Shown here piece after piece: positions 18,915 to 28,755 of a DNA stretch of 64,000 bases (position 1 is the first letter of the stretch; the number at the start of each line of letters is the position of its first letter). A model generated the notes under the pieces. It did no database searches. It saw only the letters and a program-made list of their open reading frames with translations, and was not told where the DNA came from. Position numbers and translations under genes: made by a program. The DNA comes from an uncultured Gemmatimonadales bacterium (lineage in GTDB: Bacteria > Gemmatimonadota > Gemmatimonadetes > Longimicrobiales > Gaopeijiaceae), in NCBI GenBank assembly GCA_937919655.1, contig CALFPJ010000015.1, positions 155,716 through 219,715 on the forward strand, given 5' to 3'.

Positions 18915-20018
18915 TCAGGACCCTGTCGTCGGTCGGCCAGGACGGCCGAGTTCGAGTTGAACGAGCTCGAGTCTCATTTCGGCAGGGGCTGGGATGTCCG
19001 CTTCCAGAACACTCTGGATCTTTCCGGGACCTCCCGCCTCTACCTCTCGCGCCTGCTCTTTGGCGTGATAGCTGGACCGCACGAGCGGACCGGACTCCAC
19101 ATGTTTGAAGCCGAACTCTTGTTCACCAACCCGTTTGAGTTCAGCGAACTCTTCAGGGGTCACCCAGCGAGCGACGGGGATGTGCATCGGTGAAGGACGT
19201 AGATACTGACCAAGCGTAAGGATGTCCACGGCGGCTTCCCGGAGGTCGGACATGGCCTGCTTGATTTCGTCGAACTCCTCGCCCATGCCAAGGATGATCC
19301 CGGTCTTTGTCAGCATATTGGGATCAATCTTCTTCACCGCACCGAGAAACGAGATCGACCGCCAGTAACGACCACCCGGGCGCACGTCTGGATGCAGTCG
19401 ATCCACGGTCTCGAGATTGTGGCCGAGAATCGCGGGCTTCGCGTCGACGACGATCTTGAGTGCAGCTTCGTCGCCCTTGAAGTCAGGGATGAGCACCTCG
19501 ACCGAACAGCCGGGGACGGCCTCATGCACCCGTCGAATCGTGTCGGCATAGATCCCGGCGCCGCCGTCGGGCAGTTCGTCTCGATTCACGCTCGTGATCA
19601 CGACGTGCTCTAGTGCCATCGATGCCACGGTCTGCGCCACCCGACGCGGCTCATCGGTATCGAGTTGGGTCGGCATACCGTGGGCCACACCGCAGTACTT
19701 GCAGGCACGCGTGCACACATCGCCCAGGATCATGAAGGTCGCCGTACCGGCCTCCCAGCACTCTCCAATATTCGGGCAACTGGCCTCTTCGCACACGGTA
19801 TGGAGGTTCTCGGACCGCATCATCTTTTGCAGGCGCAGATAGTTCGCGCCCCCAGGAGACCGGACCTTTAGCCACGCGGGTTTTCGCGCTCGAATATCGA
19901 TCGTCTCCAACCCCTCATGGGCCGGGATATTGGACTTGCCCTTCGACTTCACCACACCGGTGTCCTTCCCGGTGGGCGTGTAGCCGTATGGCGTATCCAT
20001 CGCGGTCTTCACTGCCAT
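18915..20018 (-). CDS. lipA: Lipoyl synthase
   Basis: Radical-SAM enzyme inserting two sulfurs into protein-bound octanoyl groups to make lipoyl cofactor. Two cluster motifs are visible: the auxiliary cluster in CEEASCPNIGECWEAGTATF and the radical-SAM CxxxCxxC in CTRACKYCGVAHG. At 367 residues it has a somewhat long N-terminal lead of about 45 residues (GYTPTGKDTGVVKSKGK) and a C-terminal tail after the RSSYHAKE motif, the conserved RSSY serine that coordinates the auxiliary cluster. As first gene of lipA-pdhA-pdhB-pdhC it directly supplies the cofactor for the E2 encoded three genes downstream. No lipB or lipM is in the window. Confidence 0.95.
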   Translation of the reverse strand: MAVKTAMDTPYGYTPTGKDTGVVKSKGKSNIPAHEGLETIDIRARKPAWLKVRSPGGANYLRLQKMMRSENLHTVCEEASCPNIGECWEAGTATFMILGDVCTRACKYCGVAHGMPTQLDTDEPRRVAQTVASMALEHVVITSVNRDELPDGGAGIYADTIRRVHEAVPGCSVEVLIPDFKGDEAALKIVVDAKPAILGHNLETVDRLHPDVRPGGRYWRSISFLGAVKKIDPNMLTKTGIILGMGEEFDEIKQAMSDLREAAVDILTLGQYLRPSPMHIPVARWVTPEEFAELKRVGEQEFGFKHVESGPLVRSSYHAKEQAREVEAGGPGKIQSVLEADIPAPAEMRLELVQLELGRPGRPTTGS

Positions 20019-20226
20019 CTATCCTCCAGCCGGCGCCTCGCACCACGGTGAACAGACCGTGCTGGAACGGGACGCGGCGTCGCTAGACGAAAAAGCCCCA
20101 ACCTCGAATTGAACGAATCCTGGGCGGCTGCGCGCCGGAGACATCCGTAGGGGAGCCAGAAAAGGTAGCCCGGGGCAGGGTTTCGTTACAAGACAGGGCC
20201 CGGTTGGCGCGAAACAGAGGGCACCC

Positions 20227-21426
20227 CTACAAGCCCACCCCCATCCCTTGGACGAGGTACGCCACGCTGAAACCCAGGTAGGTGCCAACCGCATATCCTA
20301 GCAGGCCCACGATCACTCCGGGCAATATAAAACCTGGCCATTCCCGAGACACCGCAACCGCCAACGCACTGGAAGGCCCACCAACAGCGGCCTGCGAAGC
20401 CACCGAAAGTGACCCAATGTCGAGCTTCACGAGTCGCCCCACCCCGTACACGAAGACCCCGTGCACGCCAACAACCACAGCCGTGTAGTAGAAAACCTCG
20501 AAACCGACGGCGGCAATCTCGGCTACCCGCGACCAGATCCCAATCACGACAAAGAAGAAATGCAGCGCCAACGTTCCGAGCTGAAGTGCTCCCTCGGGGC
20601 GCGTGAACCACGGCGTGTGCCCGACAACGAGGGCGAAAGTCGTAAGAAACAGCACTGGGGGAATCCCACCCATCCAGCCCGGTACCGTACCCGTCGCGGC
20701 CAGCGCGCCCAGACCCGCCGCTGCGCCCTCCGCCGCTGCCAGAAGGATGATTCCCAAGGCGAACAGCTTCGCGAGATCCAGCACCGAAAGAGATGCTGTG
20801 ACAAAGAACGGGTGGTGCGTCCCCTTCGCGGCGCCGGCATCGACACCCTCAGGATGTGCGAACGCAGCCTCCGGAACCGGCGGATAGAATTTCCCAATCC
20901 ACAGAGGCAACAACATCGTGGCGCCAAGCCAAACACCGGTCATGAGGGCATCGGCTGCGGTTGCGCCAGCAAATAGGGCCGCGGGTAGCCCAACACCTCG
21001 GGCAACCCCCACGAAATTCAGAGATCCCCCGGAATAGGTCCCCGTAAGCGTACCGGCGAGCTGCCACGTGCTCTCGCCTATCGCACCGGCGAAGAGAAAG
21101 GCGCCGACAAACGCCCCCAGTGCAGTACCCGTTATCGCGATCCCGAACGCCAGTACCATCCGCGGCCCGGCGAGGCGCAAGTCGCTCAGGTTCACGGCCA
21201 ACAGTAGCCACGCGATGGCTACCATGGTGACTGGACCCGCAATCATGTCGTAGACCGGAGATGCCGCTGGCACCAGGCCGGTGTTGGACAAAATGGCGCC
21301 GAACATCAGGGCAAGGAGCGAAGCCCCAAGCTTCGAGAGCGCCGGGATCTTACGGTCGAGCCAAAACGCAAGCACGGTAGCTCCCGCGATGAGCGCCGTG
21401 AGCATGAGTGCCCCGTCAATCAACAC
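20227..21426 (-). CDS. DUF819 family multi-pass membrane protein
   Basis: A 399-residue polytopic protein with roughly eleven hydrophobic segments, matching DUF819 (YjcL-like): early ALIAGATVLAFWLDRKIP, the conserved centre TLTGTYSGGSLNFVGVARGVG, and late SQAAVGGPSSALAVAVSREWP, which form the two inverted-repeat signature loops of the family. The fold is related to sodium-coupled transporters, but no substrate is known. It starts with GTG 21426 overlapping the upstream LOG-family stop (GTGTTGA), so the two genes are translationally coupled. In the 200 bases between its stop and lipA I see no gene. Confidence 0.83.
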   Translation of the reverse strand: MLIDGALMLTALIAGATVLAFWLDRKIPALSKLGASLLALMFGAILSNTGLVPAASPVYDMIAGPVTMVAIAWLLLAVNLSDLRLAGPRMVLAFGIAITGTALGAFVGAFLFAGAIGESTWQLAGTLTGTYSGGSLNFVGVARGVGLPAALFAGATAADALMTGVWLGATMLLPLWIGKFYPPVPEAAFAHPEGVDAGAAKGTHHPFFVTASLSVLDLAKLFALGIILLAAAEGAAAGLGALAATGTVPGWMGGIPPVLFLTTFALVVGHTPWFTRPEGALQLGTLALHFFFVVIGIWSRVAEIAAVGFEVFYYTAVVVGVHGVFVYGVGRLVKLDIGSLSVASQAAVGGPSSALAVAVSREWPGFILPGVIVGLLGYAVGTYLGFSVAYLVQGMGVGL

Positions 21427-22196
21427 ACTTCTCTCCCGTTTTTGGGCAGCGTCCCTTCTTGGATCACGCGGCGCCGCTCACAGCGTTCCACAATATGAGC
21501 ACACGCCTCCGCCGGATCATCCGTTACAAACATGATGTCTAGGTCCTCGGGCGCGATCTTTCCTTCTGCAGACATCGTGTCGCGCATCCACTTGACCAGA
21601 CCACCCCAGTAGTCCGACCCGAACAAGACCACAGGAAAATGGCGTACCTTGTTGGTCTGAATAAGGGTCATGGCTTCAAACAACTCATCCATCGTCCCGA
21701 ATCCACCCGGGAAGATCACAAACGCCTCCGCATACTTCACGAACATCGTCTTGCGGATAAAGAAGTATCTGAAGTCGATCGAGACATCGATGTATTTGTT
21801 CGTGAACTGTTCGAACGGCAGCTCGATGTTGCAACCCACCGACGTCGCGCCAGCTTCTCTGGCACCCTTGTTGGCGGCCTCCATCATGCCCGGGCCTCCT
21901 CCCGTGACGATCGCGAAACCTGCCTCGCCTAACAGGCGGCCCGTCTCCACGCACTTGGCGTACATCGGGTCGTTGGACCTGGTTCGGGCGGACCCGAAGA
22001 TCGAAACTGCTGGCCCGATATGAGCCATCTCCTCGAATCCCTCGACGAACTCCCCCATGATCCGAAAAATGCGCCACGCGTCACGGCCAATGGCCTCGAT
22101 CTCCTCAACGCTTTCGAGGAGCCTCTCGTCTTCGGTCGTGCGGTCGTGCGGGAAGGGCACCGCGTGGTCGTTGCTACGGCCAGGCTGATCACTCAT
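21420..22196 (-). CDS. LOG family protein (TIGR00730, cytokinin-riboside phosphoribohydrolase-like)
   Basis: A 258-residue Rossmann-like protein with the LOG signatures GGGPGMMEAANKGA and PGGFGTMDELFEAMTLIQT (the PGGxGTxxE active site). LOG enzymes hydrolyse nucleoside 5'-monophosphates to free base plus ribose phosphate. The N-terminal extension of about 60 residues with helical HDRTTEDERLLESVEE is typical of the longer bacterial subgroup. It is coupled to the downstream DUF819 gene by a short overlap. The bacterial role is most likely purine nucleotide turnover; cytokinin production cannot be assumed. Confidence 0.85.
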   Translation of the reverse strand: MSDQPGRSNDHAVPFPHDRTTEDERLLESVEEIEAIGRDAWRIFRIMGEFVEGFEEMAHIGPAVSIFGSARTRSNDPMYAKCVETGRLLGEAGFAIVTGGGPGMMEAANKGAREAGATSVGCNIELPFEQFTNKYIDVSIDFRYFFIRKTMFVKYAEAFVIFPGGFGTMDELFEAMTLIQTNKVRHFPVVLFGSDYWGGLVKWMRDTMSAEGKIAPEDLDIMFVTDDPAEACAHIVERCERRRVIQEGTLPKNGREVC

Positions 22197-22211
22197 GTAT
22201 CACTCTGCCTT

Positions 22212-23198
22212 TCATAGATGATCGAGGCACCAGCGACCGGTCCGCTGCAACGCTTCGCGGTGGGCGTGCGGTGGATCCCACCCCAACGTTTCGCGAAGAC
22301 GACGCGATGGATAGGGGTTGTCGTCGAGCGCGAGCTGCACGACCCGTGCGAGTGAAAGGTGTTTTGCTCCAGGTGGCTTCACGCCGAGACGCTCCAGCAG
22401 CGCGGCCGCACCCTTCACCAGCGCGCGCGGGAGCCTGACGAAGTTGCCCCGCTTACCGAGTCCTTCGCACAGGTACTCAAGCAGCTCTCGCTGAGTTAAG
22501 GGTAGGTCGAGACCAAGGTCGTACGTCGCGCCACGCTCACCCGCCTCAAGCACAGTTCTTATGGCGACTGCCACGTTCCCAGCGTAGACAACGGGGACCG
22601 TGTTCGATGCCGAACCAAAAAGGGGCACCACCGGAGAACGCAGCAGATTGCAGAGTGCCGGAGCCATGAGGCGATCCCGCTCACCATAGACGGCAGATGG
22701 ACGAACCACAGATACGGCTAGTCCCTGCACGCGTTCGATGCCCCGTGCCACCGCTTCTGCCTCACGCTTGGATCGAGCGTAGAGATCTCCAGGATGAAGA
22801 TCCGAATCGATCGGGGTGTCTTCGCTGATGGGTACAGGCGCAGCGCCATACACCGACACCGAGGACACATGCACCGCGTGTGTAACGCCCGCGGCAACCG
22901 CAGCGGTGAGCACATTGCGGGTTCCGTCCACGTTCACCGCGCGAATCTTCGGCCACGAGCCACCCGCGTAGACCAGCGCAGCAGCGTGCACCACATGAGT
23001 GCAGCCCCGCATCATAGGCTCCATCACTTCTGCATCGTCTCGTACGTCGCCCTCTACGAGCTCGCAGTCGAGCTCCTCGAGCAGCAATGTGTCAGCATGG
23101 CGCCTATGCAGCGCCACGACCTCGCAGTCAGCGCGACGCAACTCTTCGGCGAGATGCGAGCCGAGAAGTCCGGTACCGCCCGTCAGAAAGACGCGCAA
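22212..23198 (-). CDS. NAD-dependent epimerase/dehydratase (extended SDR)
   Basis: A 328-residue extended short-chain dehydrogenase. The N-terminal nucleotide-binding motif is MRVFLTGGTGLLGSHLAEEL; the catalytic pair is in DLYARSKREAEA (Tyr and Lys of YxxxK), preceded by the Ser-containing HVSSVSVYG. The length and RPSAVYGERD segment resemble the dihydroflavonol-reductase / 3-beta-hydroxysteroid dehydrogenase-like branch. The substrate, possibly a nucleotide sugar or hydroxy-lipid, is not evident. It lies 15 bases upstream of the LOG gene on the same strand and probably belongs to one transcript with it. Confidence 0.85.
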   Translation of the reverse strand: MRVFLTGGTGLLGSHLAEELRRADCEVVALHRRHADTLLLEELDCELVEGDVRDDAEVMEPMMRGCTHVVHAAALVYAGGSWPKIRAVNVDGTRNVLTAAVAAGVTHAVHVSSVSVYGAAPVPISEDTPIDSDLHPGDLYARSKREAEAVARGIERVQGLAVSVVRPSAVYGERDRLMAPALCNLLRSPVVPLFGSASNTVPVVYAGNVAVAIRTVLEAGERGATYDLGLDLPLTQRELLEYLCEGLGKRGNFVRLPRALVKGAAALLERLGVKPPGAKHLSLARVVQLALDDNPYPSRRLRETLGWDPPHAHREALQRTGRWCLDHL

Positions 23199-23219
23199 TC
23201 AGGGTTCCCTCCGAACGGC

Positions 23220-24071
23220 CTAACGGCCGGCCAGGAACGCCTCCGCAGTGACCTTGAGGCCCTCAGTGATACCCGAGTGATCGAGATACTCCGGCAGTGG
23301 GCTCGCCATCTGTCCGTCATACACGCTCACGATCTGCCGGTAGTAGCCAATGGCCACCTCCGTCTCCCCCAACTCGCTCGCCGCCTCACCCGCCGCGATG
23401 AGTCCCAGAAGATGATCCGGGCTGCTGACCAGAATCCGTTGGGCGGAGGCGAGGGCATCTTCCAATTGGAACGCAGTGCGCTGCAGCATCGACAGGTGAA
23501 AAAGTGCGTCCTCGTCCAACGGCTCAGCGATTTCATAGGCGTTCAACGCCATCGGCATGAACTGCTGAGCCTGGATCGAGTCGCCCGCTGCGATCGCCCG
23601 CATAATGCGGTCGAACAGCCGGTTAGCCGCATCGATCGGAGTCATCGTAGACAAGTCGATCGCAGAGGCACCGGTCGCTGTGCCGCCGAATACCGCGGAG
23701 CCCGCAGCTGCGGGCTGCGGCCCGTTACCACCTCGCACTGTTTGCCATCCGACCACAAGAATCAGAACAAACATCGCGGCGCCGGCCAGCCACCAGCCGA
23801 GATTCTCGCCCCCGACCGCGGCCGCGGCGGCGGCTCGGTGCGATCCGCCATCACCGCCTGCGCCTCCGCTTCCTCTTCCGGCTCCGGCTCGGGCTCCGAC
23901 CGACGCCTTGTTCCCGCATTTGTTGCAGAACTTCGCACCGGCCGAGAGGCTCCCTCCGCACTGGTTACAGAAACGGCCCCCAAGCTGGGTACCGCAGTTC
24001 TGACAAAAATTGCCGGTCGCCGGTTTATTGCACCCAGGGCAGGCTGCCTGTCCGCTCGTTTGCTTCGTCAT
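23220..24071 (-). CDS. Zinc-ribbon membrane protein of unknown function
   Basis: About 283 residues. The N-terminus holds repeated treble-clef/zinc-ribbon pairs (CPGC...FCQNCG, FCNQCGG, FCNKCG), then an Ala/Gly-rich linker, one membrane helix (NLGWWLAGAAMFVLILVVGW, near residue 105) and a C-terminal helical domain of about 140 residues that looks TPR-like (DALFHLSMLQRTAFQLEDAL, LGLIAAGEAASELGETEVAI). I chose ATG 24071 because it overlaps the upstream M14 peptidase stop as ATGA, implying translational coupling; the frame opens at 24101. Function is unknown; the architecture suggests a cytoplasmic zinc-ribbon domain and an extracytoplasmic TPR-like domain. Confidence 0.75.
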   Translation of the reverse strand: MTKQTSGQAACPGCNKPATGNFCQNCGTQLGGRFCNQCGGSLSAGAKFCNKCGNKASVGARAGAGRGSGGAGGDGGSHRAAAAAAVGGENLGWWLAGAAMFVLILVVGWQTVRGGNGPQPAAAGSAVFGGTATGASAIDLSTMTPIDAANRLFDRIMRAIAAGDSIQAQQFMPMALNAYEIAEPLDEDALFHLSMLQRTAFQLEDALASAQRILVSSPDHLLGLIAAGEAASELGETEVAIGYYRQIVSVYDGQMASPLPEYLDHSGITEGLKVTAEAFLAGR

Positions 24072-26362
24072 TCCCGAATCGCGTTGAAGAGAAGTGGCCA
24101 AGTCGCAACGGTCTGAGCTCGATAGTTTGGTTGGAAGCCGAACAAGACTAACGAACCCCGCCCGATGTCGGCCTCTAGAATGGCCGGCTCGCCCGCCACG
24201 TGATCACCGCCAAGCACCCAGCCTGACAGGAGTGGATCACCCGAACCGTAACGGGCCGCAACACGAATTCGAGAGTCGTTGACCGCGAAGGCTCGACTGC
24301 TGTTCCAGTACCATGCCGAGATCTCCGGGCCCATACCCTCGTTGACCTCGGACGCCGCATCCAATTCAAGCCTCAGGATTGAGCCAGGAATGTAGAACTC
24401 GGTATTCGGCAAACCCTCGGTCGCATCGGTCACGCCCAGTCCGAAAAGGTCAACCACAAACTCGGTGGATTCCTCGATGGCCACCACCCGGCCACCGTTT
24501 TCCACAAAAGCCTTCACAGCAGCGACGCCCTGCGCGCCTAGACCACCGGTGTACTCAGCCGGCAACTGGCCGACACTGAAGCCGTTCGTGATCGAACTCG
24601 CTCTCTGCGACTGAAGGACCAAAACATCATAGTTGCGAAGGTCGCCGCCACGAATGTTGGCGTCGTGCAGCGTGTCGTACTTCATCTCATGCTGGTCGAA
24701 GACCCAGCGTTGCCAACCGGCAGGCATCGACTCCTGCCATGACTTATAGACGGCCACGCGTGGGGCTGCGGAGCCTGTCAGATGGGCCGGGAGCCTAAAG
24801 TCGAAATCCGGCGCCTCAATGGGCTCGGACAGTGCGACGCCGACGGCGCCGTCGATCGCCACGGCTTCAAAGTCGAACAGATATCCGAAGGTATGACCCG
24901 TGACGTCGTAGGGCCTCAGCGGGGGACCACCGGGGAACTCGCGCAGGTCGGGATAGTGTTGGATCTCCAGCATTGAGTTCGCAAAGCCGGCGTAGGGTTG
25001 ATTCATCGGAATCACATAACTCCCAGCCGGAAAGCTCATTCCATCAATCGAAAAAATCGCTTGCGCCTGATGCACCTCCACGTCCGCCATGACCAGTGAC
25101 CGCAGCGCGTACTTCACGCCGGTTGGGTTGCCCTGCCCGGCAGGAATGACCCAAGCATCAGGCCATTCATCCCATTGGTCCACCGCGCGTTGGTTGATTC
25201 CATAGAAGTTCTCGAGCCAGTATCGGCGATTCTTGGCCGCGTTGCTCAAGAGCGCCATGGCACCGGAGAACTGATAGTCGACGATGTCAGGAAGGCCCCA
25301 ATCGCCGCCCTTCCAAGGATCCGGGAAATTCCAGGATCGTTGGCTCGCGTCGAAGTTGCGACCCGGACCCAGTTGGTCCGGGGAGACCGTAATCGGCGTC
25401 GCGAGCCTGGCGGACGCCGTCTCGGACAGAATCCGGGCGCCACCGTGGTAGTGCATGTAGGCCCGCGCCGGCGTAAACGCATCGTACTGAGCATTCACGA
25501 CCACGCCCGCCTTGCCCTGCGAGGTCAGCTCCGCGGCCATGTACGTCCCCAACTGACTCACCGCCGCCGTGAGCGCTGGATCAATGTTCGGCTCCCACGG
25601 CTCGATGTACGGTGGGAAAAAAATGCGTGCCCCGGTGGCCCCCATCTGATGGATATCGTGCACGATCTGAGGATGCCAGCGGTTCTGAGCGCCGACCGTC
25701 ATGATGGTCTCGTTCTGCGTGAACGCATACCAATCGCGGTTGTTATCGTGGCCCACGTAGGACTGATAGAGCCAGGGCAGCGGCGCCGCCTCGAACTCGG
25801 TTCCAACGTGCTCATTGTACCAGTCGGCGACCCACTGAAGTCCGTCCGGATTCAGAGAAGGGATCTGCAAGAAGATCACATTGTCGAGAATCTCCATGAC
25901 CTTTTCATCGGTGGATGAGGCCATGGTGTACGCGAGCCGTGCGGCGGCCTGGCTCCCACCGACTTCGGTCGCGTGAATGCCGTGGGTGATCATTACCACC
26001 GTCTTACCCAGGTCGAAAAGGCGTTCCAGTTCCGCCTCGCCCGAAATTGTGCGCGGATCCGACAGCTTCATCTGGACCGCGAGGAGCTCGTCGAGTCGCG
26101 CGTGGTTGGCCGGGCTGGTGATCGTGAGCATGACAAATGGATTACCAGAGACCGTCGGCCCAAGGGACTCCATCGTCACCCGCGGGCTCGCCGCGGCGAT
26201 CTTTTCGTAGTACGAAGTGAGCTGCTCCCAGTTTGCCAACTTCCGGTGATCGCCAACATCGAACCCGAACTGCTCGCGGGGAGTAGGAACGTTCTGGCCA
26301 CCAACCGGCGGAACGAACACGACAACGGCCGCGAGGGCCAACATGAGGCGACGAATCATCAA
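24068..26362 (-). CDS. Secreted M14 family zinc carboxypeptidase
   Basis: A 764-residue exported metallopeptidase. The N-terminus is a signal peptide (RRLMLALAAVVVFVPPVGGQ). The M14 zinc motif HxxE is visible as His130-Ala-Thr-Glu133 in THGIHATEVGG; the substrate-binding HDNNRDWY (Asn-Arg) and the third zinc ligand region HDIHQMGATGARIF follow. The remaining ~400 residues form accessory domains, including a glutamine-amidotransferase-like region (LVLQSQRASS, VAAVKAFVENGGRVVAIEE). It would remove C-terminal residues from peptides in the periplasm. The zinc-ribbon gene downstream overlaps its stop; upstream, a broken outer-membrane gene diverges from it. Confidence 0.88.
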   Translation of the reverse strand: MMIRRLMLALAAVVVFVPPVGGQNVPTPREQFGFDVGDHRKLANWEQLTSYYEKIAAASPRVTMESLGPTVSGNPFVMLTITSPANHARLDELLAVQMKLSDPRTISGEAELERLFDLGKTVVMITHGIHATEVGGSQAAARLAYTMASSTDEKVMEILDNVIFLQIPSLNPDGLQWVADWYNEHVGTEFEAAPLPWLYQSYVGHDNNRDWYAFTQNETIMTVGAQNRWHPQIVHDIHQMGATGARIFFPPYIEPWEPNIDPALTAAVSQLGTYMAAELTSQGKAGVVVNAQYDAFTPARAYMHYHGGARILSETASARLATPITVSPDQLGPGRNFDASQRSWNFPDPWKGGDWGLPDIVDYQFSGAMALLSNAAKNRRYWLENFYGINQRAVDQWDEWPDAWVIPAGQGNPTGVKYALRSLVMADVEVHQAQAIFSIDGMSFPAGSYVIPMNQPYAGFANSMLEIQHYPDLREFPGGPPLRPYDVTGHTFGYLFDFEAVAIDGAVGVALSEPIEAPDFDFRLPAHLTGSAAPRVAVYKSWQESMPAGWQRWVFDQHEMKYDTLHDANIRGGDLRNYDVLVLQSQRASSITNGFSVGQLPAEYTGGLGAQGVAAVKAFVENGGRVVAIEESTEFVVDLFGLGVTDATEGLPNTEFYIPGSILRLELDAASEVNEGMGPEISAWYWNSSRAFAVNDSRIRVAARYGSGDPLLSGWVLGGDHVAGEPAILEADIGRGSLVLFGFQPNYRAQTVATWPLLFNAIRE

Positions 26363-26470
26363 AACTCCTTATGGGTCACGACCCACAATGTGCGGGTCGA
26401 GCACGACGGTCTGTGCGGCGTACGACTACGGTACCCCCGCACCCATTAGGCGGCAACGGATCAAAGCTCC

Positions 26471-28671
26471 ATGGCGGCTGCGAGTCGCCTCCCCGTGCTT
26501 GGCGCTCATGATCGCCTTGCTTTGGTCGAAGCCCACACAAGCCCAAGACTCGGTGCTACCGGACACGTACGGTGATGCTGGCGTAGAGGCGCTCCTCGCG
26601 CGGGCACGCGCCGCGCGAACGCGGTCCGTGGAAGGTATCGAGAGCTACGAAGGCCGACTGCGACAGCGTGTCTACGTGGGCCTCACGGGACAGCGATTTC
26701 GGCGCGAGCGTGGCCTGTTCGAAAGTGAACGTATCGCCCTGATTCGTTGGACTGGTGGCGGGGACAGGACCATCCAATGGGAGGGCGTTCGCACCGCGAT
26801 TCCGATCGCGGGGCTGGATACCGGGGACCCCGAGCGCAGGGGAGTTAGGACCGTCGTGACTGACAGCACCTCCTCCATTCCGGCCGGTTCAAACCGGGTG
26901 GAGATATGGCTGTGGACCTCCTCGGGGGCGTCGATATGCCTGGCTTCGACTTCGATCCGGGTGGGGACCGACTCCGACTTGGGGGTGACGATTGGGCGAT
27001 TCATCCACTCGCCGACTCCGCGCTGACGAGGTACCGGTAGAGCTCGGGTGACACCCTACGGGTGAGCCTGACGGCGGATGCGGGCGACGACATCGTCCTT
27101 TATGAAGTCCTCGTCGAGCCGAGAAACGCAGACTTTCAGCTCGTCGTCGGTTCGTTGTGGTTCGATGCCCAGAGCGCCTCGCTAGTCCGAGCCACTTACC
27201 GGCCCGCTCGGCCGTACAACCTCGCGCTCGACGACCCGAGCGAGTCGGATGACGTGCCTGGCTTCCTCCAGCCGATCGAAGCCGAGATCGACTACATCAC
27301 CATCGAGTACAGCTTGCAGGAGCTCAAGTTTTGGCTGCCTAGACGGTTTGCGTTCCAAGGTGAGGCGCGCCTAGGAGGGCTGGCCCGTGTCCCGATCACG
27401 CTGGAATGGAACGTGGGGAGCTACCTCGTCAACGAAGCTGCAACGGACCTCCTGCTCGAGGGCGAGCTTCCGGAGGGATGGCGACGGAAGGAGAACGTCG
27501 ATACGACCGCTGCTGGAGACTCGATCACCGTGACCGTGATCGTGCCTACCTCGGAAGAATTACGAGTGTCGCCAAGTCTTTCCCGGGCGTTCGGAGAGAG
27601 ATCCCCGATCTCATTCAGCGAGACAGAGATCGATCGCCTCGAGCGACAGCTTGAGGGCCTGCTCCCAACATACCAGCGCCTCCGGCCGCAGCTGGCGTGG
27701 GGCCTGCAGAAGAGAATGGTCCGCTTCAACCGGGTCGAGGGACTTAGCGTCGGCACGACCGTCACGGTTCCTATCTCACCCAGCGTCCAATTTCAGGGCA
27801 TGGCCCGGGTCGGGAACGGCGATCGGGTCGTGAACGCTTCGGCCAAGGTTTTGAAAGGTCCGGAGTCAGGGCGCTGGACGTTGGACGTATACCGGCGCCT
27901 CCAATCTATGTCTGAGCTACACGACCCCTTTGGACTCACGAGCTCGATAGGAAATGTCGTTCTTGGCGGGGACGAGGGTCAGTACTACCAGGCGACCGGA
28001 GGCGCCGTCGGGTACGAGTCTTTCGGAAGTCGGGTGCGATACTCGGTCACCGCTTTCACAGAACGCCACCGGCCGTTGAATTCGCGACCAACTTCAGCTT
28101 GCGAGGCCTGACTCAGGAGGACACCGCCAATACGGTCTTGGGCGCGGACGACATAGACGTCGATGGCGTCCGTGGCTCATTTGCCTTGTTCAGTGGCACC
28201 AACCCCAACGGGCTCATCGTCACCTCGAGGATGACGGGCGAGGTAGGGACCGGTGACATGTCGTTCCAGCGCGCCACCGCATCGCTCTCCGCGGGGCACC
28301 CTTTGCCTTTCGGGTTGGCCGGAGCCTTCGCGGTCGGGGGCGGCATGACGTGGGGGGAAGTTCCCGTGCAACGCCAGTTCTTTCTTGGACGGTCCGGCAC
28401 CCTGCGAGGCTTCGACAACAACGAGCAGCGAGGGGAAGCGTTCTGGCGTGCCCGCGCTGAGGTTGCCACAGGCTTCGCGGCTGCCCGGCTCGCTCTGTTC
28501 AGCGATGTTGGTTGGATCGGAGACCGCGACGCCCTCGTCTTCGATGATCCCTTCGCGTCCGTGGGGGGCGGGGCGTCCTTCCTCGATGGGCTATTCCGTG
28601 CGGACCTGGCCAGGGCGGCAAAGAGGGGGAGCCGGTGGAAGCTACACCTCTATATGGACGGGCTCTTTTAG
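26471..28671 (+). pseudogene. Outer-membrane surface-antigen (Omp85/DUF5686-like) gene, three lesions
   Basis: Pieces in several frames form one protein of about 730 residues: a signal-like segment ending KPTQAQDS, an N-terminal domain (EALLARARAARTRSVEGIES), a beta-rich middle and a C-terminal barrel with QRQFFLGRSGTLRGFDNNE, the Omp85 surface-antigen signature, ending YMDGLF with terminal Phe. Lesions: a missing base near 26900 (restored frame DMAVDLLGGVDMPGF), TAG at 27038-27040 after LTRYR where an aromatic residue is expected, and a missing base near 28075 (restored VEFATNFSLRGL). The N-terminal start is uncertain and may carry a fourth shift; 26471 is the first ATG clear of the divergent M14 gene. 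As given, no full-length product can be made. Confidence 0.8.
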
Positions 28672-28755
28672 CGTCGGGATGATCGACGTGTTGTCTAACG
28701 GGTCGCCACTCGTATACCGTAGCACGTTCCCGTCACACGTTCGGAGGTAATTGTC

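Noticed and set aside
24094..24282. Short frames opposite the M14 and zinc-ribbon genes
   Set aside because: They are antisense to clear domains and have no independent support.
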